A stretch of 64,000 nucleotides of DNA from an uncultured Bacilli bacterium (GCA_944329425.1 CALVIG010000001.1:160015-224014), one strand, 5' to 3'. Positions 9,656 through 18,506 are shown, counted from the first letter of the stretch. Notes: generated from the sequence alone by a model not told the origin. Program-made: numbers and translations.

Positions 9656-10148
9656 TATTATCCTTCTTTTCATATCTTTCTTTACATTTTTGAATAAGTT
9701 CTAATGCATCTTGTTTATCATGATACCTACCAACTTTAACTTCGATATGCTGTAAAGTTTTATAGTTTTCAAAGAAATTTTTTATTTCGTCTAGTATGAA
9801 TGGTGATAAATCACTAAGTTCATTAACCTCGTTATACCTTGGATCAACATCAACAACCGATATTAGTTTATAGTCTTCAAAACCATTATCAATTGCTTCT
9901 AAATAACCAACTACCCTTGCTGGAACAATGCAACCAGGATATGTAGGCTCGGTTCCTATTACCAAAATATCAAGAGGATCACCATCAAGTGCTAAAGTTC
10001 CTTCTAAAAATCCATATTCTGCTGGATAACCCATCGCTGAATATAAAACCCTATCCAATTTTATTCTGCCCGTTTCATGATCTACCTCGTATTTATTTCT
10101 AGATCTATAAGGTATTTCTATAATAGCTTGTACTACATCTTTTTTCAT
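9648..10148 (-). CDS. ppa: Soluble inorganic pyrophosphatase (family I)
   Basis: A 166-residue enzyme that hydrolyses pyrophosphate to phosphate, pulling biosynthetic reactions forward. The family I signature DGDPLDILV is present near residue 65, preceded by EYGFLEGTLA and followed by a conserved DVDPRYNEV. GGAGGA lies 6 bases before the ATG at 10148; an earlier ATG at 10154 sits on top of the binding site and is unlikely. Many Bacilli carry the manganese family II enzyme instead, so a family I enzyme is worth noting. It heads a transcript with the MBL and CinA-C genes. Confidence 0.93.
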   Translation of the reverse strand: MKKDVVQAIIEIPYRSRNKYEVDHETGRIKLDRVLYSAMGYPAEYGFLEGTLALDGDPLDILVIGTEPTYPGCIVPARVVGYLEAIDNGFEDYKLISVVDVDPRYNEVNELSDLSPFILDEIKNFFENYKTLQHIEVKVGRYHDKQDALELIQKCKERYEKKDNNE

Positions 10149-10202
10149 AAACATTCCTCCAATAATACTTTCTTATATACAAAATTATATCACAAAACAA
10201 AA

Positions 10203-10226
10203 AAGATTAGAATAACTTCTAATCTT
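10203..10226 (-). terminator. Terminator of the padR-HAAS operon
   Basis: AAGATTAGAA (10203-10212) pairs with TTCTAATCTT (10217-10226); on the minus strand it is followed by T6 and overlaps the stop codon of the gene at 10225. Confidence 0.75.
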
Positions 10227-11634
10227 AATAAACATCATAACAACCATAAACATTACAAGAACAGTTTTGAGGATTATTACATTGTGATTTATTTTTTTCA
10301 ATTATTTTATTTTGGGTATCACTACTTAATTTAATGGTTACCTTAATTTCTTGAAGTTTACCATAATTATATATTTTTCTTTGTTTTAAATCATTAATAA
10401 AAATATCGTAAAACTCTTTAAGTGAAAATTCTTCATTTTCTTTATGTTTATATTTTAAATCATCTGTAATTTCATATGATTTATTAAAATCATAGTAAGA
10501 TACGGTAGCTACTACGTTATCATTTAGTGAATCATCTATTTCATAAGTGCAATTAGTATGAGGGAAACCATCACACGTCAAATTTAAATCATCAGTATAA
10601 GTAACTTGTTTTTCCTTAACTATTTTCTTATATCTACTAGGAACACCATCAACATAGGTAGTATTTATTACTTCATAAAACGATAATGCAACGCCAATAA
10701 CAAATAACACAACCGTGGTAATTATACTTCCTAATAATAATTTATTATTTAACTTCTTATTAAAAATAAACCTAAAACATAAATCTATGAATATGTAATT
10801 TAAACTAACATACGTTAACCCACATAAGAATATTCCGATGTAAGGCAAACCTTGAAACAACAAAACAAAACCAATTACCAAACAAACAAGTGATATCAAA
10901 AAGCTAAATATCGCAGGTATTAATATAAATGCTAAAGAAATTTTAATAATTACCATTAATATTTTAATTAACGTACCACTTGATTCTTTTTTTACTTTAT
11001 TAACGTTTTTTTCTTTAATTTTAGTTTTTATATCAACGTTTTTTTGTTCTGGTTTAGTTTCTTTGCTTTTAACGCTATCGTCATTCATTTTTTCACCTTC
11101 TAAATACCTTTTTTTAACAAAACTAATTATGCATGCAACCGAAAGAATAAAGTAGATTATTTCTATCATAAATTTCCATATTGAAGCTAAAACATTTCCA
11201 AATGGTGATATAAATTCTCCAAATACCATCCAGCCTAATTTTTCAACAAATAACACTGGCAGTTTTAAAATAGCTATAAATATTATAAGAACAATAAATT
11301 CAAATACAAATCTTATGATATCTTCTTTTGATCTTTTGGAAATATTTTCAATAAATTCTTTAAAAAAAGATACACAGCTTTCCGCGAATTCCTGAATAAC
11401 GTTTTTTTCTTTTTTCTCTTCATCATAATCTTCATTTATTTTATACGCTGATAAAATTTCTTTAACCAACTCATCAAAATCACCAAAGTCTTTTATTGCT
11501 TCTTCTTCAGTTTTACCAGAAGAAACCTTTTCATTAATGTGACCTTCATATTCCTCAATAATGTCTTCAATCTCTTCACTTTTTAATATACTAAGTCTTT
11601 TTCTAAGTTTATCTAAAAACGTTTTTTTATTCAC
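10225..11634 (-). CDS. HAAS/DUF1700-domain membrane protein
   Basis: About 469 residues. The first 65 form a HAAS (DUF1700) domain: FLDKLRKRLS, then IIEEYEGHI and AIKDFGDFDELV. About four to six membrane spans follow (around residues 100-165 and 220-330). The C-terminal 130 residues are probably outside and end in a short Cys-rich tail (CNNPQNCSCNVYGC). HAAS proteins are typically paired with a PadR repressor and influence membrane or stress responses. The GTG at 11634 is favoured because AAAGGAG precedes it by about 10 bases; it overlaps the padR end by 8 bases. Confidence 0.78.
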   Translation of the reverse strand: MNKKTFLDKLRKRLSILKSEEIEDIIEEYEGHINEKVSSGKTEEEAIKDFGDFDELVKEILSAYKINEDYDEEKKEKNVIQEFAESCVSFFKEFIENISKRSKEDIIRFVFEFIVLIIFIAILKLPVLFVEKLGWMVFGEFISPFGNVLASIWKFMIEIIYFILSVACIISFVKKRYLEGEKMNDDSVKSKETKPEQKNVDIKTKIKEKNVNKVKKESSGTLIKILMVIIKISLAFILIPAIFSFLISLVCLVIGFVLLFQGLPYIGIFLCGLTYVSLNYIFIDLCFRFIFNKKLNNKLLLGSIITTVVLFVIGVALSFYEVINTTYVDGVPSRYKKIVKEKQVTYTDDLNLTCDGFPHTNCTYEIDDSLNDNVVATVSYYDFNKSYEITDDLKYKHKENEEFSLKEFYDIFINDLKQRKIYNYGKLQEIKVTIKLSSDTQNKIIEKNKSQCNNPQNCSCNVYGCYDVY

Positions 11635-11983
11635 TTTTTCCACTCTCCTTTATAAACTTACTAACACTTTCATTAAATTTAGTCCACTCGCTTAATAATT
11701 CATCTTTTCTTTGTTTACCTAAAACGGTTAAATGATAATATTTTCTAGGTGGTCCTTCCGTAGATTCTTTAAGATAAGTTTCAAAATATCGTTCGTTGGT
11801 CAATCTTTTTAAAATTGGATAAATCGTTCCTTCATTAACGTTTACTATTTTTGATACTTCTTCAACAAGTTCATAGCCATATTTATCATTAGCTTGAACT
11901 ATTAATAACACCAGAAGCTCTAAAACTCCCTTTTTAAATTGAGTATTTATATTAATCACCTCACGTTTTAATAATATCACCAA
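11627..11983 (-). CDS. PadR-family transcriptional repressor
   Basis: A winged-helix regulator: the conserved NTQFKKGVLELLVLLI, YGYELVEEV, GTIYPILKRL and PPRKYYHLT segments are all present. Such PadR proteins usually repress their own operon, here padR plus the HAAS membrane gene. The coordinate given uses the only common start codon in frame (TTG, 11983), but that codon lies inside the apparent promoter (TTGACA at 11995-12000, TATTAT at 11971-11976) and has no ribosome-binding site. A strong GAGGTGAT site at 11964-11955 region instead points to an ATA start at 11950 or an ATT at 11956, which also fits the usual N-terminus of the family. Confidence 0.88.
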   Translation of the reverse strand: MVILLKREVININTQFKKGVLELLVLLIVQANDKYGYELVEEVSKIVNVNEGTIYPILKRLTNERYFETYLKESTEGPPRKYYHLTVLGKQRKDELLSEWTKFNESVSKFIKESGKSE

Positions 11984-12005
11984 GTACTGTGTATTGTCAA
12001 GTACT
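11971..12005 (-). promoter_or_regulatory. padR promoter with repeated AGTACT operator
   Basis: TTGACA (11995-12000), 18-bp spacer, TATTAT (11971-11976) on the minus strand. The octamer CAAGTACT occurs twice exactly 17 bp apart (11981-11988 and 11998-12005), flanking and overlapping the -35; each contains the palindrome AGTACT. This is a likely PadR binding site for autoregulation. Confidence 0.65.
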
Positions 12006-12019
12006 AAATTATGTAAAAT

Positions 12020-12051
12020 AATAAAGAAGATTATTCATTATCTTCTTTATT
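12020..12051 (-). terminator. Terminator of the DHH gene
   Basis: AATAAAGAAGAT (12020-12031) and ATCTTCTTTATT (12040-12051) pair perfectly over 12 bp, overlapping the last codons of the DHH gene; the minus-strand tail is AT-rich with TTATTATTTT. Confidence 0.6.
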
Positions 12052-13263
12052 AACTTTCTTTTTTATTTTTATAATACGATATCTTTTTCTTGGAGACTCT
12101 TTTTGATGATATATTACTTCTTTTATATTTCTAAAAAGTTTTTCATGTTCCTCTTCGATTGAATCCCCGTCTATAAAAATAGGCCTTGCAGCAGCACTAG
12201 ATCTGTTACCTCCGCCTTTATTTAAAATATACATTAATTTTCCTATATCTACATTACCCCTGTTACTTCTTGCCTTTACAAGGTAATTTCCATTTTTATC
12301 TTTACCAGCATAAATAGCTGCTTCGCAAGTATATTTTAAAGCATAATCTGCGGCCTTTGCTATTTCTTCATCACTATATATTTCATTACCTATACCAATA
12401 GCGTACCTTATTGTTATCCATTTTGTTTCATCAACTAGCCTTTGTATTTTTCTATCAGTTTCAAAATCAACAGATAAATATTCATTTACTTTATTTTCAT
12501 CTGCTCCTTTTTTATCAATAAGTTCACTAATGCATTCAAAAGTGCTTGGATAAGTATTTTTTCTTTTTCTATTTGTATCTAGATAAATTCCAAGTAATAA
12601 AAAATTATAATAATCCACGTCCTTGACTACAACCTTATATTGTTTTAAAAGCCAATACATAATTTCGCTACAAGATGAAACAACATATATAGGTTTTTCA
12701 CTTTTATCATTTAAAATCAACTTATTTTTAGTTTTAATAGTGTCGCTATCCTCATCATGATGATCTATAATTACTATGTTATCAAAATCATTATAATTAT
12801 TTTTTAAGGGAGTCATAAATTGTTTATTAACGTCAACCGCGATTAAAAGAGATTTTTCAGTCTTGTTAGCGTTAAACCAATCTAAATTAACTATTACAAA
12901 TTTATCTTCCAATTTTTTAAACATTTGAGCTTTGTCGTAAGGTAAATTATCATATTCTTCTTGATCGATAACTATGTAAGGAGATTTTTTTAATTTACGA
13001 CAAATAAGACCAATAGCTCCTAAAGAAGCTATGGCATCATAATCAACGTTTTTATGCGTAGTTAAATACACTTGATTACTATCCTCAATCAAATTGGTTA
13101 ATTTTTCTTTAAATTCAGCAATTTTCTTTCTAACCAACATACCTTGTTTTTTGTTATTTTGTTTTATTACATTTCCAGGCACACTTGTTTCAATTTCTAT
13201 TTGTGCTTTATTATCTTCAGACTGTTTTACTTCAGTTTCTACTTGTTTTAAATCGTTTTCCAT
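12031..13263 (-). CDS. DHH-DHHA1 phosphodiesterase, GdpP C-terminal-like
   Basis: A 410-residue protein with a charged N-terminal 50 residues and then a DHH phosphoesterase core: THKNVDYDAIASLGAIG, LIAVDVN, and the DHH triad in VIIDHHDEDSD. The DHHA1 part ends with NKGGGNRSSAAA. This order and the CSEIMYWLL and GIYLDTN segments resemble the catalytic half of GdpP, the c-di-AMP phosphodiesterase, but the membrane, PAS and GGDEF parts of GdpP are missing. c-di-AMP hydrolysis is an inference; oligoribonuclease (NrnA-like) or pApA activity is possible. It has its own start region and ends at a terminator. Confidence 0.78.
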   Translation of the reverse strand: MENDLKQVETEVKQSEDNKAQIEIETSVPGNVIKQNNKKQGMLVRKKIAEFKEKLTNLIEDSNQVYLTTHKNVDYDAIASLGAIGLICRKLKKSPYIVIDQEEYDNLPYDKAQMFKKLEDKFVIVNLDWFNANKTEKSLLIAVDVNKQFMTPLKNNYNDFDNIVIIDHHDEDSDTIKTKNKLILNDKSEKPIYVVSSCSEIMYWLLKQYKVVVKDVDYYNFLLLGIYLDTNRKRKNTYPSTFECISELIDKKGADENKVNEYLSVDFETDRKIQRLVDETKWITIRYAIGIGNEIYSDEEIAKAADYALKYTCEAAIYAGKDKNGNYLVKARSNRGNVDIGKLMYILNKGGGNRSSAAARPIFIDGDSIEEEHEKLFRNIKEVIYHQKESPRKRYRIIKIKKKVNKEDNE

Positions 13264-13320
13264 ATTTTCCTATCTCCAGTTAGAAAATATAATACTCATT
13301 TTTAATACTTTGTCAATAAA

Positions 13321-13351
13321 AAAAAGAAAAGGTGTGATTTTTCGCACCTTA
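13321..13351 (-). terminator. Terminator of tex
   Basis: On the minus strand a stem AAGGTG...CACCTT is followed by TTTTCTTTTTTTT directly after the tex stop codon. Confidence 0.7.
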
Positions 13352-15511
13352 TTCATTTGGATTTATAAGACTTAATGCTACTTTTTCCTTATCATTAAAT
13401 ATTTCTTCAACGTAGCAATCAACTATATCTCCAACACTCAATACATCAGATGGATGTTTTATGTAATCTTTTGATATTTTAGATATATGAACTAACCCAT
13501 CGTTATGAAGTCCTATATCTATAAAAGCACCAAAATCAACCACGTTTCTTACCGTTCCTTGAAGTTTCATACCAACCTTTAAGTCTTTTATATCCAAAAC
13601 ATCACTTTTTAACATAGGCTGTGGCATCTCATCCCTAGGATCCCTGTTTGGTCTTTTTAAATTATTTACAACATCCTCTAAGGTATACTTATCAGTATTA
13701 AGTTTATTTACATAATTATCTATATCTATGTTATCCATCTTATTAATTAGTTTATCAGTTCCCACGTCTTTTAGTGAAAAGCCTAAATCATTTAATAATG
13801 CTAAAGCAACACTATAACTTTCAGGATGAATACCAGTTTGGTCTAAAACGTTAGTTCCTTCCGTTATTCTTAAGAAGCCTATCGCTTGTTCATACGTTTT
13901 ATCACTTAAAAGCTTTTCTTTTTTTAACTCTTCTCTTGAATTTATTCTTCCGTGTTTTTCCCTATAAGATATTATTTTTTCAATGTTGTTTTTCTTAATA
14001 CCTGACACGTACTTAAGTAGTGATGGTGATGCCGTGTTTACGTTTACACCAACACTATTTACAGCCTTTGTAACAACGAAATCTAAGCTATCAGATAATT
14101 TTTTACCAGACACATCATGTTGGTATAAACCAACCCCTATTCCTTCTGGCGGAACTTTAACAAGTTCCGATAATGGGTCTTGAAGCCTTCTTCCAATTGA
14201 TACCGCGCTTCTTTTTTCAACCGCTAAATCCGGAAACTCATCTATCGCGATTTTACTTGCACTATATATTGAAGCTCCCGCTTCTGATACGATAACGTAC
14301 TTACAACTAAGGCTGTATTCTTTTATCATCTCGGCACAAAAACGTTCCGACTCACGTGATGCGGTACCATTTCCTATGGCAATTATGTCAACGTTGTATT
14401 TTTTTATTAAGTTAACAACATCTTTCTTACACTTATTAATTTTCGCTTCATCAATGTTATTTAAGAATGGTTTTATAACCATGGAATCTAAATATTTACC
14501 CGTTTTATCAACCACCGCAAGTTTACATCCGTTAACATAACCCGGATCAAACGCTAAAACAACCTTTTCTTTTAATGGAGGAGTAAGTAAAAGAGCTTGT
14601 AAATTTTTACCAAAATTTTCAATGGCAGATTCTTCTGCCTTATCAGATAAATCGCTTCTTATTTCTCTTTCTACTGAAGGAAAAATAAGTCTTTTATAAC
14701 TATCTTCAATAGCTTCTTTTATGTACTTTGCACAAAAACTATCTTTATTTTTAATGTTTTTACGTTCTAAAAATTCCATTATCTTAGCACTGTCTAAACT
14801 TATTTTAACGGATATTATACCTTCTTTTTCAGCCCTGTTAACAGCAAGAATTCTATGAGGTTTAATTTTCAAAACTGGTTCGTTATAGTCATAATACATT
14901 TCATAAAGTTTATTTTTATCTTCAGCGTTTTTCTTTAGTTTAGTTTCGATAATGCCAAATTTATACATGCTATTTCTTATGTATTTTCTGTAAGAAGCAT
15001 TGTCACTAATCCACTCAGCAATTATGTATTTTGCTCCTTCTACCGCTTTCTCTACGTTTTCTACATTATCGTTTATAAACTTACTAGCAAGCTTGTTTAT
15101 GTCACCAGTTAAAGGGCATGACATAATCATTTTAGCTAACGGCTCAAGTCCGTTTTTAATTGCTTCGGTAGCTTTAGTTTTTTTCTTTTCCTTATAAGGT
15201 CTATATAGATCTTCTACCTCTACCAACTTGGTACAATTCATAATATCTGTCTTAAGTTCATCAGTTAATAATCCCTTTTCTTCAATAAGTCTTATAACGT
15301 CTTCTTTTCTTTTTAATAAATTAACCTGATATTCATAAGCATCCGCTATTACTTTTATCTGCTCTTCGGTAAGGCCTTGAGTTTTATCCTTTCTATACCT
15401 TGCAATAAATGGTATAGTGTTACCCTCCTGTAACATCTCAAGAGTAACTTCTACTTGCTTATTAGTTACGTTAAGCTCATCGCTTATTTGCTTTATTATA
15501 TTTTCATTCAT
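13349..15511 (-). CDS. tex: Tex family S1 RNA-binding protein
   Basis: A 720-residue nucleic-acid-binding protein of the Tex/Spt6-related family. Parts in order: Tex N-terminal helices with IPFIARYRKDKTQGLTEEQI near residue 35, a YqgF/RNase H-like domain (VLAFDPGYVNGCKLAVVD near residue 320), helix-hairpin-helix segments around residues 490-560 (VNVNTASPSLLKYVSG), and a C-terminal S1 domain (VGMKLQGTVRNVVDFGAFID). It acts in transcription or RNA turnover in other bacteria; its exact role is unsettled. AAGGAG lies 6 bases before the ATG. Confidence 0.94.
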   Translation of the reverse strand: MNENIIKQISDELNVTNKQVEVTLEMLQEGNTIPFIARYRKDKTQGLTEEQIKVIADAYEYQVNLLKRKEDVIRLIEEKGLLTDELKTDIMNCTKLVEVEDLYRPYKEKKKTKATEAIKNGLEPLAKMIMSCPLTGDINKLASKFINDNVENVEKAVEGAKYIIAEWISDNASYRKYIRNSMYKFGIIETKLKKNAEDKNKLYEMYYDYNEPVLKIKPHRILAVNRAEKEGIISVKISLDSAKIMEFLERKNIKNKDSFCAKYIKEAIEDSYKRLIFPSVEREIRSDLSDKAEESAIENFGKNLQALLLTPPLKEKVVLAFDPGYVNGCKLAVVDKTGKYLDSMVIKPFLNNIDEAKINKCKKDVVNLIKKYNVDIIAIGNGTASRESERFCAEMIKEYSLSCKYVIVSEAGASIYSASKIAIDEFPDLAVEKRSAVSIGRRLQDPLSELVKVPPEGIGVGLYQHDVSGKKLSDSLDFVVTKAVNSVGVNVNTASPSLLKYVSGIKKNNIEKIISYREKHGRINSREELKKEKLLSDKTYEQAIGFLRITEGTNVLDQTGIHPESYSVALALLNDLGFSLKDVGTDKLINKMDNIDIDNYVNKLNTDKYTLEDVVNNLKRPNRDPRDEMPQPMLKSDVLDIKDLKVGMKLQGTVRNVVDFGAFIDIGLHNDGLVHISKISKDYIKHPSDVLSVGDIVDCYVEEIFNDKEKVALSLINPNE

Positions 15512-15544
15512 ATTAAACTCCTTAATATATATTTCAAAATAAAA

Positions 15545-15560
15545 AGGTTATCGCTAACCT
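15545..15560 (-). terminator. Terminator after the 105-residue membrane protein
   Basis: AGGTTA and TAACCT form a 6-bp stem with a 4-base loop followed on the minus strand by TTTTTATTTT. Confidence 0.65.
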
Positions 15561-15566
15561 ATAATT

Positions 15567-15884
15567 TTATATTTTCTTTCTTTTAATAAATATTCTTATA
15601 ACGTAGTATAAAAATACTGCCATTATAACAACGTATGCCCATATTAAAACGGTGTTAAAAACGCCTTTAGTATATACGTTTATTACTCCCGGAACCGATT
15701 CAGGAATATAAGTATTTATAAATGTTCTTACTTCTTTAATCGGTATAAAACCATTTATAATGTTTAATATCCTAAATAATATATCAATCATTCCAAAACC
15801 AAAAATATAAGTTTGAAACCTTTTAGAATAAATAATTACAATAACAATTAAAACTAGTAAAACAACTAAATCTACGTATGCCAT
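15567..15884 (-). CDS. Small membrane protein, unknown function
   Basis: A 105-residue protein with an N-terminal hydrophobic span (residues 4-20), an amphipathic middle (about 30-75) and a C-terminal span (about 80-97) ending in the basic RIFIKRKKI, so the C-terminus is probably inside. The family is not recognised. AGGAGG lies 6 bases before the ATG. It has a terminator directly downstream and the DUF362 gene on its upstream side, 84 bases away, so it may be expressed alone. Confidence 0.6.
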   Translation of the reverse strand: MAYVDLVVLLVLIVIVIIYSKRFQTYIFGFGMIDILFRILNIINGFIPIKEVRTFINTYIPESVPGVINVYTKGVFNTVLIWAYVVIMAVFLYYVIRIFIKRKKI

Positions 15885-15967
15885 AATACCTCCTAATACC
15901 TTAATAAAATAATATCATAATATCTTAAAGGTTACAATTTAAAATAAAACAAGTGTAAATAAATGTA

Positions 15968-16852
15968 TTAATCAATGTTAATTAATTCGTAATTTCTACT
16001 ACCTACCCCAATACTTGATGCGGCTTCTATCGTATGAATACCGTTTTGTCTTTCTACCCTTTTAATGAAATGTTCTTTACCTGGATCTTTAGAATTATAT
16101 ATTAAATCAATACAAGCTTGATCTATAGCAACCGGATCAAGGCTAGCTAAAACCCCAATATCTTTCATACAAGGGTCTTCCGCAACCGCACAGCAATCAC
16201 AATCTACCGATAAGTTACACATAACGTTTATATAAGCAACGTTAGGTTTAAAATAATTAACTACGGAAGAAGCTGCATCCGCCATGGACTCCAAAAACTT
16301 ATCTTGCTCTGGAAGATCACCCCAGACCTTGGTTTGGTCAGTATATTTTCCAGCAGAGTGAATGTAACTTTTACCCGCTGACGAAGCAACCCCTATGGAT
16401 AATTGTTTTAAAGCTCCTCCATAGCCTCCCATAGGATGGCCTTTAAAGTGGGATAAAACAAGTAAAGAATCATAGTTTTTTAAGTTTTTACCAACATAAT
16501 TCTTTTTAATTACTTTACCATTAGGTATATCTAGAACCATATCAGGTCCAACTTCATCCATTAAATCAACGTTAAAATACTTTGTCCAACCATGTTTTTC
16601 TAATAATTTTTTGTGTTTGTCAGTTGAGTTTCTTGCACCTTCATACGCCGTATTACACTCAACAACCGTTCCATTAACCCTTTCAACTATTGCTTTTACA
16701 AAATCAGGCTTTATATAATTTTGATTGCCTTCTTCTCCCGAATGAAGCTTAACCGCAACGTTACCAGGTAATTTAATTCCTAGTTTTTCGTATACTTTAA
16801 TAACACTTTGAGGGGTTATTTCCTTAGTAAAATACACCTTAGCTTTTTCCAC
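15968..16852 (-). CDS. DUF362 domain protein
   Basis: A 294-residue protein of the DUF362 family, recognised by GHPMGGYGGALKQLSIGVAS near residue 140, the Cys cluster CNLSVDCDCCAVAEDPC near residue 212, and DPVAIDQACIDLI. Some relatives carry ferredoxin-like [4Fe-4S] domains; here the extra ferredoxin part is absent, but the Cys cluster could bind metal. Function is unknown. The start is a GTG at 16852 preceded by GAGGTGAT. Confidence 0.85.
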   Translation of the reverse strand: MEKAKVYFTKEITPQSVIKVYEKLGIKLPGNVAVKLHSGEEGNQNYIKPDFVKAIVERVNGTVVECNTAYEGARNSTDKHKKLLEKHGWTKYFNVDLMDEVGPDMVLDIPNGKVIKKNYVGKNLKNYDSLLVLSHFKGHPMGGYGGALKQLSIGVASSAGKSYIHSAGKYTDQTKVWGDLPEQDKFLESMADAASSVVNYFKPNVAYINVMCNLSVDCDCCAVAEDPCMKDIGVLASLDPVAIDQACIDLIYNSKDPGKEHFIKRVERQNGIHTIEAASSIGVGSRNYELINID

Positions 16853-16972
16853 TTATCATCACCTCAATTATATTATAACACACATCTAGTTTTTATAATC
16901 TTTTCAAATAAAAAACCACGTATAAACGTGATAAAATAAAAAAAATCTAAATACATAGTTAATTATATAATA

Positions 16973-16998
16973 AAACCCGAAACATAAATTTCGAGTTT
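16973..16998 (-). terminator. Terminator after the tRNA pair
   Basis: AAACCCGAAA (16973-16982) and TTTCGAGTTT (16989-16998) form a stem with one wobble pair, followed on the minus strand by a T-rich tract. A second hairpin (CACG/CGTG then T6) lies near 16911-16931. Confidence 0.55.
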
Positions 16999-17008
16999 AA
17001 TATCAACA

Positions 17009-17084
17009 TGGTGGACCGTTAGGGATTCGAACCCTAGACCCACTGATTAAGAGTCAGTTGCTCTACCAACTGAGCTAACGGTCC
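17009..17084 (-). tRNA. tRNA-Lys (CTT)
   Basis: Full cloverleaf on the minus strand: acceptor GGACCGT, D-arm AGCTCAGTTGGTAGAGC, anticodon loop CTCTTAA (anticodon CTT), T-arm with GGTTCGAATCC, and an encoded CCA at 17009-17011. Confidence 0.96.
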
Positions 17085-17147
17085 ATAAATTTACTAGTTA
17101 ATTATAACACATAATTTTTATTTTGAAAATACTTTTATCAAAATAAA

Positions 17148-17224
17148 TGGTGGACGCTATAGGACTCGAACCTATGACCCCCTGCTTGTAAGGCAGGTGC
17201 TCTAACCAACTGAGCTAAGCATCC
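17148..17224 (-). tRNA. tRNA-Val (TAC)
   Basis: Cloverleaf on the minus strand with acceptor GGATGCT/AGCGTCC (one GU pair), anticodon loop CTTACAA (anticodon TAC), T-arm GGTTCGAGTCC and encoded CCA at 17148-17150. It lies 63 bases upstream of tRNA-Lys in the same direction, so both are probably one transcript. Confidence 0.96.
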
Positions 17225-17280
17225 AAAAGCACTATTATTTTACTACATTTAAACATAAATATCAAGTATAAAAAATGAAA

Positions 17281-17910
17281 CTAAATACGTTTCATCTTTT
17301 TTTGATATCCAACTTCCTCTAAATGAATCTGGTGATAATCTGGATCGTATTCATTTAACTCATTATACATATCCATAAAAAAGCAATTAAAAGGAGCGTA
17401 ATGGGATCTTGAATTACGAAACCTTATAGATACTGCATTATCATAATCTTCTATTTTATTTTTCGTAAATTCTAATATTATCTCTTCATTTTGCTTATAT
17501 ATTTTTAAAACATCTGATACATCATATGGATAATCATCACTATGCCAATGTATTATTCCATCATTATATAATTCTTTATAATTATCTTGTTTTTTTAAAT
17601 TCCCGTTATATTTTTCTACTTTATGATATAATTCCATTACTTCTTCTTTCGTTTCACAAAATTCTAGTTCTAAAGAAGAAACCTTGTGTAATTTTGGATT
17701 GTTTAATGCCATAATTAATTTTAGAAAAACATTATATATACTCATGTTTTCCTTAGTAATTTTAAAGCAACTACTATTACAATTATTACTCTTAACAAAA
17801 GTAAAATACAAATCCCCATTACCACTGAAATTAATAAATAACTTTTTATCTACTTCACTTAACACATAATCAAATGTTTCTTGCTCATTAAAATAACGTT
17901 CTACTTTCAT
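17281..17910 (-). CDS. Hypothetical 209-residue protein
   Basis: I do not recognise this protein. It is soluble, acidic and rich in Tyr, Asn and His, with no membrane segment or signal peptide. Notable pieces are GIIHWHSDDYPYDVSD near residue 115 and a His/Tyr/Asp-rich C-terminus (NEYDPDYHQIHLEEVG), which could be a metal or ligand site but is not a known motif. An AAGGCGG site lies 7 bases before the ATG. It is flanked by tRNA genes downstream and a small membrane protein gene upstream; no operon partner is clear. Confidence 0.55.
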   Translation of the reverse strand: MKVERYFNEQETFDYVLSEVDKKLFINFSGNGDLYFTFVKSNNCNSSCFKITKENMSIYNVFLKLIMALNNPKLHKVSSLELEFCETKEEVMELYHKVEKYNGNLKKQDNYKELYNDGIIHWHSDDYPYDVSDVLKIYKQNEEIILEFTKNKIEDYDNAVSIRFRNSRSHYAPFNCFFMDMYNELNEYDPDYHQIHLEEVGYQKKMKRI

Positions 17911-17983
17911 GTTAAAACCGCCTTGTAGGTAATATTATAATATACACAAAATAAGATTTCAATAAAAAATAGCCTTAAAAAGG

Positions 17984-18343
17984 CTATTCTCTTACGCTTG
18001 GAATTCTTATAATCCACTTAGTATAACACTTAACGTATTCTTGCTTTTTTCCGTCAACAATAACGTCTTTAGTTGTTTTATAATAAGTGGTAGTATCGGT
18101 TGAAATATTTTCCTGTTTTTCCATACCAGTTGTGTATGCAATTACTGGATGGCCAGATAAAGCTATTGAAAGACGTGCTGCTCCTTCTTCGGTAAAAAAA
18201 GAAAACCAGCAAAACCCTAAAATTAATACCATAATTAAAATATTTAATATTTTCATACCTGCTTTAATTAATAATATAACGGCTCCAATTGCAAGTATTA
18301 ATACCACCCATTTAGTTATTTCTGCTGTTATCAAATCAATCAC
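17984..18343 (-). CDS. Small membrane protein, unknown function
   Basis: A 119-residue protein with two hydrophobic spans (about residues 12-27 and 31-50) and a polar C-terminal half with several Tyr and Thr residues, which would lie outside or inside depending on topology. The family is not recognised. The stop codon TAG is inside the stem of a terminator hairpin (AATAGCC / GGCTATT, about 17970-17992). Confidence 0.55.
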   Translation of the reverse strand: MIDLITAEITKWVVLILAIGAVILLIKAGMKILNILIMVLILGFCWFSFFTEEGAARLSIALSGHPVIAYTTGMEKQENISTDTTTYYKTTKDVIVDGKKQEYVKCYTKWIIRIPSVRE

Positions 18344-18439
18344 TCCTACTATAAATAGTATACTAATTTTTTGCTTTTTTTACAACACAAATTAAAAAAA
18401 AGAAAATAATCAGAAATTACTTTTTTGTTTATAAAAAAA

Positions 18440-18461
18440 TCAATTCTATTTTTAGAATTGA
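18440..18461 (-). terminator. Terminator after the Leu/CAT tRNA pair
   Basis: TCAATTCT and AGAATTGA pair around a 6-base loop, followed on the minus strand by T7. A further inverted repeat (ATTGAAC / GTTCAAT) lies at about 18476-18496. Confidence 0.65.
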
Positions 18462-18506
18462 CTTTTATTAATTAATTGAACTTTTATAGTTCAATAATAT
18501 TTTTTA

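Noticed and set aside
13094-13375. Plus-strand frame of 93 codons opposite the DHH gene start
   Set aside because: It lies antisense to a well-supported gene and has no ribosome-binding site or conserved look; many similar shadows were left out.
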